This document shows positions 35,977 through 48,014 of a stretch of 64,000 bases of DNA, in pieces. The translations under genes and the position numbers were made by a program. This DNA is from Bugula neritina (Eukaryota; Bryozoa; Gymnolaemata; Cheilostomatida; Bugulidae), in NCBI GenBank assembly GCA_964035545.1, contig OZ037765.1, forward strand, positions 32,487,004 through 32,551,003, written 5' to 3'. Under the pieces are notes generated by a model. It was given only the letters and a program-made list of their open reading frames with translations, had not been told where the DNA came from and ran no database searches. The first letter of the stretch is position 1, and every line of letters begins with the position of its first letter.

Positions 35977-38900
35977 CGGGGAGAGAGAGAGAGAACTAGT
36001 TTACCTGAGTATACACAGTTTAGAGTAAGAGAGAAGAAAACTCCTGTCAGATGTCAGCTGCTCCTTCCTGGATATTTGGATGTCAATGAGACTGAGCAGT
36101 GAATCCACTATCTGCAAATCATACAATACCATGTGACTAGGTGTCTGCAGGTGTCACAACACCATGTGACTAGGTGTCTGCAGGTGTCACAACACCACAT
36201 AATTAGGCTTACATATCCTAGTATACTCTAATATTTTAGGTATCCAAACAAACGATTTTGTAGCTGAGCTGCTATTTGCTTACAAAAACGCGAAACATTA
36301 TTTCATCAAAGTAAGCTTCAAGTTTGCCAGCAAATGTCAACCTGAAGAGATGACGGGAAAAACAAAATCGAATGCCAAACCAAATGTGTTTTCTGAGCCT
36401 GCAAGTGGTAGCACGGGTGTGACAGTGATATGAGAACCGAATATGTATGGGAGATGCTATGCGTTAACAAAGCCAAAATTAATGGTTAAAAAGGTAGTGA
36501 CGGGACTGGATACAGAATATACAGAGTTGGACATGCAGATGTTGATACCGTGTAACAAGGAGATAAAATACTATAGCTTATAAAGAAAAGGCTATGGGTT
36601 CTATGCCAGAGGATTGCGACAGAGATTTTAGTACATACTCCATCAAATGTGCACTTTATGCTAAAGCATTTTCTTATATTCAGGGTTAATAAACTATGGT
36701 TGGTTAGTTTGGACACTTTGCAGTGATACACAGCAACAGCTGTTATGACAATGAGTAACTTTGGAGTTGCCTGATCATGGAAATGTTTAGACACCAAAAA
36801 CACAGCCAATCAACTGTAAGAATATAACTTTCCTTGCAACTGAAATGTGAATTTCAATACATTATTGCCAATAATACAGCCAACTCTTTCTTTCCTACAG
36901 CAAGTAAAATAAACTAGCCATTAGTCAGCTGATCTGGTAGAATTCACAGATTTTATACCACTTCAGCTGCAGAAAAGTGGTAATAATTCTGAACTTTAGA
37001 AAATCAAACGACACCACAGGACACCACAGAGGGTGATATTTTAGAAAAACTGAGCAGAATAAATGTGCTAAATAGAACTACATACAAAATTAGGAGCAGA
37101 AGGAGCTGATGTGTATTCAATGTACTTGCTTCCAATAGCCAGGACCTTCTCTACCTAAATATAGATGTGATAGAAGTATCGCTGTATGTGCACAGTGGAG
37201 AGTAATTCATAGGGATATCACTGTATGTGTACAGTGGAGAGTAATTCATAGGAACACTACTGTATGTGCACAATGGAGAGTAATTCATAGGAATATCACT
37301 GTATGTGCACAGTCTATATTTGTTTATAAGATTACTAGTGTGTGTGCACACTGAAAGATTGCTTTACAAAACACAAATTTAATTATTTCAATAAAAGTGG
37401 ACACAACTCCTCAAGACTACTATTATAACTATTACTGTATATGTGTAAAGCACTTACAATGGTAGCTGGGTGTAGCAGCCATTCAAGGTGAAGATATGTC
37501 AGCACTAGGGGTGGGCAGGAACTTTGCTTATGACGGCCCAGGTTACAGAACAGTTTCCAGTGCTCTGAGGCTACATTGATAAACATAACCTATATTGTAA
37601 TGAAGTATAATATAATGTAGTATAATATAATGTAGTATAATATAATGAGGTATAATATAATGTAGTATAATATAATGTAGTATAATATAATGTGGTATAA
37701 TATAATGTAATATAATATAATGTAGTATAATATAATGTGGTATAATATAATGTGGTATAATATAATGTGGTATAATATAATGTAGTATAATATAATGTAG
37801 TATAATATAATAGAGTATAATATAATGTAGTATAATATAATGAAGTATAATATAATGTGGTATAATATAATGTGGTATAATATAATGAAGTATAATATAA
37901 TGTAATATAATATAATGTGGTATAATATAATGTAGTATAATATAATGTAGTATAATATAATGAAGTATAATATAATGTGGTATAATATAATGTGGTATAA
38001 TATAATGAAGTATAATATAATGTAGTATAATATAATGTAGTATAATATAATGTAGTAAAATATAATGTAGTATAATATAATGTAGTATAATATACTGTAG
38101 TATATTATAATGTATAATATAATGTAGTATAATATAATGAGGTATAATATAATGTAGTATAATATAATGTAGTATAATATAATGTAGTATAATATAATGT
38201 ATAATATAATGTAGTATAATATAATGTAGTATAATATAATGTGGTATAATATAATGTAATATAATATAATGTAGTATAATATAATGTGGTATAATATAAT
38301 GTAATATAATATAATGTAATATAATATAATGTGGTATAATATAATGTAATATAATATAATGTAGTATAATATAATGTATAATATAATGTAATATAATATA
38401 ATGTAGTATAATATAATGTGGTATAATATAATGTAATATAATATAATGTAGTATGATATAATGTAGTATAATATAATGTAATATAATATAATGTGGTATA
38501 ATATAATGTAATATAATATAATGTGGTATAATATAATGTAATATAATATAATGTAGTATAATATAATGTAGTATAATATAATGTATAATATAATGTAATA
38601 TAATATAATGTAGTATAATATAATGTAGTATAATATAATGTAGTATAATATAATGTGGTATAATATAATGTAATATAATATAATGTAGTATAATATAATG
38701 TAGTATAATATAATGTAATATAATATAATGTAGTATAATATAATGTAGTATAATATAATGTAGTATAATATAATGAAGTATAATATAATGTGGTATAATA
38801 TAATGTGGTATAATATAATGAAGTATAATATAATGTAATATAATATAATGTGGTATAATATAATGTAGTATAATATAATGTAGTATAATATAATGAAGTA

Positions 38901-41900
38901 TAATATAATGAAGTATAATATAATGTGGTATAATATAATGTGGTATAATATAATGAAGTATAATATAATGTAGTATAATATAATGTAGTATAATATAATG
39001 TAGTAAAATATAATGTAGTATAATATAATGTAGTATAATATAATGTAGTATAATATAATGTAGTATAATATAATATAGTATAATATAATATAGTATAATA
39101 TAATGTAGTATAATATAATGTAGTATAATATAATGAAGTATAATATAATGTAGTATAATATAATGTAGTATAATATAATGTAGTATAATGTAATGTAGTA
39201 TATGTCACAAATTCTGAGTGTACATATACCTATAAATAGACTTACAGGGTTTTTCCTAATGATTATACAGGAATGTTCATAAATATTCTAGACTAATCAA
39301 AGAGATGGGTCATTGTTCATTGTTACTGTTTTGGTTAGTCATGTTAACTACTGCCCAGCAATGTAAACAAGGTATTGCGCAATAATTGCGAAATAACCAT
39401 GGAAATTCCAATGTTTTGTTTTGTTTTGATTTTCTATAAATAGTATTGGCATGTGGGGAATGTTTCCTACTAGAATCTTCTATACTGGAATGCTTGAGAA
39501 TGTTCTAGAGTCTTTTGTTTACTATAAATACTGAGGCAGTTGTGTTTACAAATCAGTTCATTCTTGGAGTTCATTTTTATACATTCATCTGTGCATATCT
39601 TACTAGAGAAATAAAGTACAATTATATTTACAACTCTATTTACTCACAACTGGATTAGCAAGCTGTATGCTACTTGTCTATACACTTCTGACTACCAGAC
39701 TTTTCGAACTCGTCACACTGCTACCAACAGTTTTGTGACAATTGGGGGCTGCTCCGGGAAGTCTCAGTCGCACACAGGGAAGTTATTAGTTACAACGTGA
39801 GTATACACAGGATTAATTAACGGTTGTTGAGACATTATGGCGTTGTTGGAGAGAGTGACACAGATGGGTAAAGACCTTGGGTTGGTGGAGGACAAGCTCA
39901 TAGCTTTTGTTGAAAAGAACCTACCCATTGTTGCTGCACAAGAAGAAAAAGAAAAGGACCGAGAGGAACGTAGATTAGAGCGTGAGGCAGAAAAGATCAG
40001 GCAAGAGAATGAGAAAGCCTTAATGGAGATGAAGATAAAAGCTGATCAGGAGGCAACGGCATTCAAGGTTAAAGCTGATCAGGAGGCAATGGCACTCAAG
40101 GTTAAAGCTGATCAGGAGGCAATGGCACTCAAGGTTCAAGCTGACCAGGAGGCAGAAGAGAGAAGACAACGACATGAATTAGATATGGAAAAGCTGAAAG
40201 CTAACACAAGTTTGGAGCACTCAAGACATGAGAGCACCAGGTTAGAAATAGCTAACAAACCAAAACCAAAAATACCATTCTTTGATGAGAAGGTGGATGA
40301 AATGGATAGCTATTTAGAGCGGTTCGAGTGGGTTGCCGAAGGATGTAACTGGGACAAGGGAGATTGGCCCTACCATCTCAGTCAGTACCTAAGGGGTACA
40401 GCAACAGAAGCTTACATCCGGTTATCACCTACCGACCGTAGAGATTATAAAAAAGTCAAAGAAGCCTTGTTGGAGCGCTTTAACTTGACTCAAGAGGGCT
40501 ACAGAAAAAAGCTCAGAGAGGCAGAAGCTTACGAGGATGAAACTCCTGCCCAACTGTTCACTAGGATAGAAACTTATGTGCACAAGTGGGTGGAGCTTTC
40601 AGGGGGCATGGACATAGCCAAACTAGTGGCGACTGAACAATTTATATCATCATGCCCAGACGACCTAGCTGTGCATTTAAAGCAAAGTTCCTACAACAGC
40701 AGTGAGGATATGTGTGATGCAGCGTCACTGTTTTTGCACGCTCGTGGAAGGAAACTAGCAAAGACTAAGAAAACTAATACAAAAAGGATGGAAAACACAC
40801 CCGCCGGTAGCATGAATGCTGAACAAGGAAGTAAAAGCGATGGGGCATGCTTCATCTGCAAAGATAAGTCACACATTGCTCGTAATTGCCCACGGCGAGC
40901 GAAGAAGTACTGTTCACATTGCAAGATGAACAACCACAATACTTCAGACTGCAGAAAGTATGGTGGGAGATCAGTGCATGCTGCTGCTGCAATAGCAACT
41001 ACTCAGAATAAGACTATGGTCACAGATCCAGGAATTTCATCTAAAGTGGAAGAACCTACGGAAATCACAGTTAATGGTAAAAAGTTTGTCAACGCTGCTG
41101 TCTGCAAGAATGGACCTAAATTCAAAGATGGGGGCACAGCGATATTTGATGCGGAAGTTAATGGCCAACGAGCTACTGTAATGCGCGACACCGGCTGTGG
41201 TTGCATTGTAGTCAATGCAAAGTATGTGCAACCTCAACACTTAACTGGAGAATCAGTTTATCTGAAAATGGCTGATGCAAGTGTTAGGGAGGCTCAGTGG
41301 GCACTTATCTTAGTGCGCTCACCATTTTACAATGGTGTCGTCAAAGCTGCAGTAATGGACAAGACGATTTGTGACCTGCTTATTGGGAATGTGGATGGAG
41401 CGAGATCAGCTGACCAGCCGCTGGAAAACTGGAAGGACTGCGCCGTAACCACAAGAGCTCAAGCTGTCAAGGAGAAGTCAGGAGACAAACCACTGATGAT
41501 TGATTCAAATGCTAACCCATTAAGTATAGGGAAAGATGAAATAGCCAGACTGCAAAGGGATGACCCCACATTGGAGCGTTTCTTCGATGCAAAAGAAGTG
41601 AAGGAGAAAAAGGGATGCACCACTAGGTTTGTGGTGAGGAACAAGATTCTGTACCGTGAGTACACCGACTCGAAGTCTGTCAGTGTAAAACCTGTTAAAC
41701 AACTCATGGTACCCAGTTCACTGAGGAAGGAAGTTCTACAGAAAGCTCATGACTGCATAATGAGCGGACACCTAGGAGTAAAGAAAACCACTGATAGAGT
41801 GCTTTCCAACTTCTTCTGGCCAGGACTAAACGGAGATGTCGTACGTTTCTGTCAATCATGTGACATTTGCCAGAAGACGGTAAAAAAAGGCTCAGTCATG

Positions 41901-44900
41901 AAAGTTCCAGTACAGGAAACTCCACTAATTGACACCCCATTCAAGAGATGTGCAATAGACCTAATCGGACCAATTAACCCTCCAAGTGAGAAAGGACACC
42001 GCTACATCCTAACTTTAGTTGACTATGCTACAAGATATCCTGAAGCTACACCATTAAAGAACATTGACTCAGCTACTGTAGCTGAAGCGCTGCTTGACAT
42101 ATACAGTCGTGTTGGGATACCAGAGGAGGTGATAAGCGATCAAGGAACTCAATTTATCTCGGACTACATGAAAGAGTTTACCAGATTACTTGACATGCGA
42201 CAACTTCCTACCTCACCATACCATGCAATGGCGAATGGACTTGTGGAAAAGTTCAACGGAACCCTCAAGAGTATGTTAAAAAAGTTGTGTGCTAAAGAGC
42301 CAAGACAGTGGCATCGGTTCATCAATGCGGCTCTATTTGCATATAGAGAAGTCCCACAGGAATCAACAGGCTTCGCCCCATTCGAGTTACTTTATGGAAG
42401 GACTGTGCGTGGACCAATGAACATCCTGCGACAACTTTGGACAAAAGAAGACACTGCCGATGAAGTCAAGACCTGCTATCAACATGTTTTTGAATTGAGA
42501 GAGCGTTTAGATGACATGATGGAAATGGCACTAGCTTCGCTAAAAGACAGTCAAAAAAGATACAAACACTATTTTGATAAGAAAGCTAAGCAGAGAGACT
42601 TCAAACCTGGTGACAAAGTGCTCATTCTTCTACCTACAAATGGAAATAAATTGCTGATGCATTGGCAAGGACCATTCAATATTGAGGAGAAAGTCAGACT
42701 GAATGACTACATTATCAACATTAGAGGCAAGAGGAGAACATACCATGCCAACATGTTGAAGAAATATTTTGAGCGGGAGACGCCTACCGACTCTATGACT
42801 GTTGGAGCTGTGATGACTCTAGATGCTGCTGGTGCTGGAATTATTGATCACGATAAGGAAAGAGAAGAAAGCCAAGATGATTTGTTGGACCTGTACAGTA
42901 AGAAACAGCAGAATGATGAGATGGGCTATGTATTTACAGAACTTCAGAATCAAGGTGGAGTCAATCAAAGGAAAGGACAATGTTGGAGCCGATTATCTAA
43001 GCCGAATTGACTCAGAATTTTAAGTAGTTAGGAGAAATGATCAAGATAATTTCTCTTAGAATGGGGGGTTGTCACAAATTCTGAGTGTACATATACCTAT
43101 AAATAGACTTACAGGGTTTTTCCTAATGATTATACAGGAATGTTCATAAATATTCTAGACTAATCAAAGAGATGGGTCATTGTTCATTGTTACTGTTTTG
43201 GTTAGTCATGTTAACTACTGCCCAGCAATGTAAACAAGGTATTGCGCAATAATTGCGAAATAACCATGGAAATTCCAATGTTTTGTTTTGTTTTGATTTT
43301 CTATAAATAGTATTGGCATGTGGGGAATGTTTCCTACTAGAATCTTCTATACTGGAATGCTTGAGAATGTTCTAGAGTCTTTTGTTTACTATAAATACTG
43401 AGGCAGTTGTGTTTACAAATCAGTTCATTCTTGGAGTTCATTTTTATACATTCATCTGTGCATATCTTACTAGAGAAATAAAGTACAATTATATTTACAA
43501 CTCTATTTACTCACAACTGGATTAGCAAGCTGTATGCTACTTGTCTATACACTTCTGACTACCAGACTTTTCGAACTCGTCACACTGCTACCAACAGTTT
43601 TGTGACAGTATAATATAATGTAGTATAATATAATGTGGTATAATATAATGTAATATAATATAATGTAGTATAATATAATGTAGTATAATATAATGTAGTA
43701 TAATATAATGTGGTATAATATAATGTAGTATAATATAATGTAGTATAATATAATGTGGTATAATATAATGTAGTATAATATAATGTAATATAATATAATG
43801 TAGTATAATATAATATAGTATAATATAATATAGTATAATATAATGTAGTATAATATAATGTAGTATAATATAATGAAGTATAATATAATGTAGTATAATA
43901 TAATGTAGTATAATATAATGTAGTATAATATAATGTAGTATAATGTAATGTAGTATAATATAATGTAGTATAATATAATGTGGTATAATATAATGTAATA
44001 TAATATAATGTAGTATAATATAATGTAGTATAATATAATGTAGTATAATATAATGTGGTATAATATAATGTGGTATAATATAATGTAATATAATATAATG
44101 TAGTATAATATAATGTAGTATAATATAATGTAGTATAATATAATGTGGTATAATATAATGTAGTATAATATAATGTAATATAATATAATGTAGTATAATA
44201 TAATGTAGTATAATATAATGTAATATAATATAATGTAGTATAATATAATGTAGTATAATATAATGTAGTATAATATAATGTGGTATAATATAATGTAGTA
44301 TAATATAATGTAATATAATATAATGTAGTATAATATAATGTAGTATAATATAATGTAGTATAATATAATGTAGTATAATATAATGTAATATAATATAATG
44401 TAGTATAATATAATGTAGTATAATATAATGTAGTATAATATAATGAAGTATAATATAATGTGGTATAATATAATGTGGTATAATATAATGAAGTATAATA
44501 TAATGTAATATAATATAATGTGGTATAATATAATGTAGTATAATATAATGTAGTATAATATAATGAAGTATAATATAATGTGGTATAATATAATGTGGTA
44601 TAATATAATGAAGTATAATATAATGTAGTATAATATAATGTAGTATAATATAATGTAGTAAAATATAATGTAGTATAATATAATGTAGTATAATATACTG
44701 TAGTATATTATAATGTATAATATAATGTAGTATAATATAATGAGGTATAATATAATGTAGTATAATATAATGTAGTATAATATAATGTAGTATAATATAA
44801 TGTAGTATAATATAATGTAGTATAATATAATATAGTATAATAAGGAGTGTAGACACACACCAGAGCTGCCCTGGGGGTCAAGGTAACGAGAGATGGCGCT

Positions 44901-47900
44901 AAGACAGGACCTAGGAGCCACGTCTGTGTAGTACGTCAACTTAGAAACCACACTCTCTACATTGTCTTCTGATACAGTGTCAATCAGCTTATAAATGGAC
45001 TCGCTAGTGATAGTCTGAAATAAACATCCCATATACTACTAGACATATACTACATACAACTTGGTGAGGGCTGAATACAATGTAAGCAGATTCTACGTAG
45101 ACACGAGGCCTTCTTCAAAACAGATATATCCCAAATAAGAATCTATACAAGAGACTAAAAAAAATTTTAATATTTATATTTATAAAAAAACATGCTAAAT
45201 ATTGGAAGTTGTTCTCTTAGAGGTTTTCTACACTTCTTATATTCACTGAAACTGCTCCATATGAAGGTGTCTTCATTAGAAAAGTGAGTTAAAGATATTA
45301 GAGTGCTTTCAATGCATTGTGTCAATAATAAGATCGTATTGTGTTAAGATGTATATATCTTTGCTTTTGTCTTCTAAGTTGCGGAGCATATTGTAGGATG
45401 GTGCTTAAAATTAGTATGTCTTAAATGGCATTTTTTCGTCGGAGCAAAAATGAAAGTTAAAAACAATATCAAATAACTGTACAATAATAGTACTAACCAA
45501 AGGGACAATTCGTTTATTGATTAGATTCTCAGCTGCCCTGTTACTCTCTTTAACTGTCTTTGCTACAACACAATGTCGTAACTTTAGAAGTACAACAAAG
45601 AGATATAGCTACAGTTTATTTCAGATATGTTAGTATAAAGCTGTGGGAAAAGATGTTTGATGATGAAACATCAAGTAGTCATAGCAACAGTTGTACACTG
45701 ATAATACCTAGAATATCACACCCTGTGGTCATAGTAACAGTGATAAACAAATAATATCTTAACATGGTAGAGGTATTATATTGTGTAAAATTTAAATGAA
45801 ATTCACAGGCAACACCTAATTTTGGTGATTAGAGAATTATAAACTAGCAGGGTGTGTAAAATAACTGTGCTGGGCTCATCCGACAGCCAACTAAAGATTA
45901 CAAAAAGCAGCAGACGAGATGCAGACGTTCTACTTAGTAGAGCTGAAGAACTGACTTACCTAAACTGAGAGAGAAGGGAGTTACGATCCCCTGGTTACCT
46001 TCAATGATGTCTAGAAGTTGTGGACTTTGCGATTCCTTTACAATAAAGATAAAAGACATGACACAGCAAATACGTAGATGCAACTGAAGAATTCGCATAT
46101 ATTTGGTAAACTCTCAAAACAAGGTAAACCTGTTAGTGTGTTTTATTTCTACTGGAAGTTACGAATTCCTGGTGCCACATCACAGCTTAAACTCAACTAG
46201 AATCAAACTTCTATAAAATCCAGCCTCCGTTATTAAACTTAATTTTTAGTCAGCACTTCAATAAAAGAAAATAACAGAGATTCTAAAAAGTTTAAATTAC
46301 AAATAAACTAGTACGGATACAGTAAGAGCTGCTGAATAACATACTTGGGATGTTGAATGGAGAAGACTTTGAAGCTTTAGACTGAGAGAAGAAGTAGAAG
46401 TTGGGGGCTCAGAGAGTACCTCTCCACCTTTTACAGATGACTGTTCAATAGAATCCAGCGACCGAACTAATACCTGAAGGAAAAGATACAGTATTACTCT
46501 AGCTTTAGGCCCAATGCTACATTTTAAAACTTGTGTATACAATGCGCTGACAAAAGCTAGAGAAATATGTCAGTATAAACTAGAAATGTACATAAAAAGC
46601 GAAATGTTGATTTCGGAGAGTTATGGTTTTTTCATAACACTCTGCAATCAAAAGTAGCTGAAAAATTAGGAAAAAACATGGGAACTCAAGCAAAATTAAG
46701 AAGAACCTTGATTATTTAGGTGTGCTCATTCATATTTTACTAGTTTTAGACAAAAGCCCTTGTTCATTGGCAGCTAAATTGTAAAACAGAGCTAAAAACT
46801 GGAGATTTCCAGCGTGTACTAAACTAAGTAAAATGACCCGGAAACAAACCCTACCTCCATCAGTGACGCTGGTTCACCGGACTGAAGGAGTAGTATGACG
46901 TCAGCTGACTTGTGTAGAGTAGTGTTGGTAGTGTCATAGTAGTAGCACCAGCTGAGTAGTCCACCAACATACCCCGTAGGTATTCTGTGCAGCTTACCAA
47001 CACGCAGGTTCAGGTACCTGCAGGTAGAAACAGAATGAGAACCTACTCAGTTTACAGTGTATATCACAGGTTTATTTAGACTTGTATTACTACTTACTAC
47101 TAAGTTGAATAGACCTTGTTAGTACACCTAGAATTAAGAAAAAGTAACAGAGCAGTTATAAAACAAATTCATTGTAATACAAACACCCCCCAGGAACAGA
47201 ATCAAGAGCGATAGATTGAGTAAGCTAAAACATTAAATGCAGATGAATACTTTCTCATACCCTAGGGTATAAGAAAATGAAAATGGAAGAGGAGAGAGTG
47301 AAAAGAGAGAGTAGAAAGAAGAGAAAACTGTGTGGCATTGTAGTATCATAGTTATTAAATTCCCTCACCTTATTTCAGTAAACTGGTCATCAGTAAACAC
47401 AAGTATATCTCCCAGTAGGATGATGTTAGACAGCTCTAAGAGCTCCACATCAACGTCGGCATGAATTAGACTAAAACCCTCAGCTCCACCATCCACGGCA
47501 TCCGATATCTCCCCTATCCAAACAGCACCATCTGAACACAGCAGTAATAGCCTATACCCATCAGTTACCACGTGCTTTACATCTATACCCTGTCTCTATA
47601 AAAAAATGCTTTGTTTAAAATTTATAAATAAACTTCGTATATTACAGTGCATAGTTGTGATAAAGATATAGTATAAGGGTGGGTTTAAAAGGCACCCTAC
47701 CACAATCAACAGTTAGCTAGTCTACACAGCTAGATAGTATATTACACTATATAATTACATTACTATACGGCACAACAAGAACAGTGTCATGTGAATGCTG
47801 CAGGAACTTTTCAACATATAAGGTTTTCCTTAGCCATCAGTTATTATATTCAACTACTTCATAATTCCGAGCAGTTATTGTAAATAACTTTTAGTACTTG

Positions 47901-47901
47901 T

Positions 47902-47969
<68 letters not shown>

Positions 47970-47974
47970 TATAT

Positions 47975-48014
<40 letters not shown>

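Larger units (their letters stand above)
39203..43607 (+). mobile_element. LTR retrotransposon 1 (Ty3/gypsy-type integrase, Gmr1-like order, RT deleted)
   Basis: It has two 538-bp LTRs (39203-39740, 43070-43607) that look identical on reading, TG...CA ends, a 5-bp GTATA duplication (39198-39202, 43608-43612), a primer-binding site, a polypurine tract and one long ORF with Gag, protease and integrase. It has no RT and only the tail of RNase H, located after integrase. It inserted into the 15-bp satellite within an intron of the minus-strand host gene, in opposite orientation. Identical LTRs imply recent transposition. Confidence 0.93.

Noticed and set aside
38105-39208. 367-aa minus-strand frame of Tyr-Thr-Leu repeats (and the 495- and 422-aa frames over 43545-45032)
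   Set aside because: The 15-bp satellite period is a multiple of three, so frames stay open by default; only the last part of the 45014-44861 stretch is a real exon.
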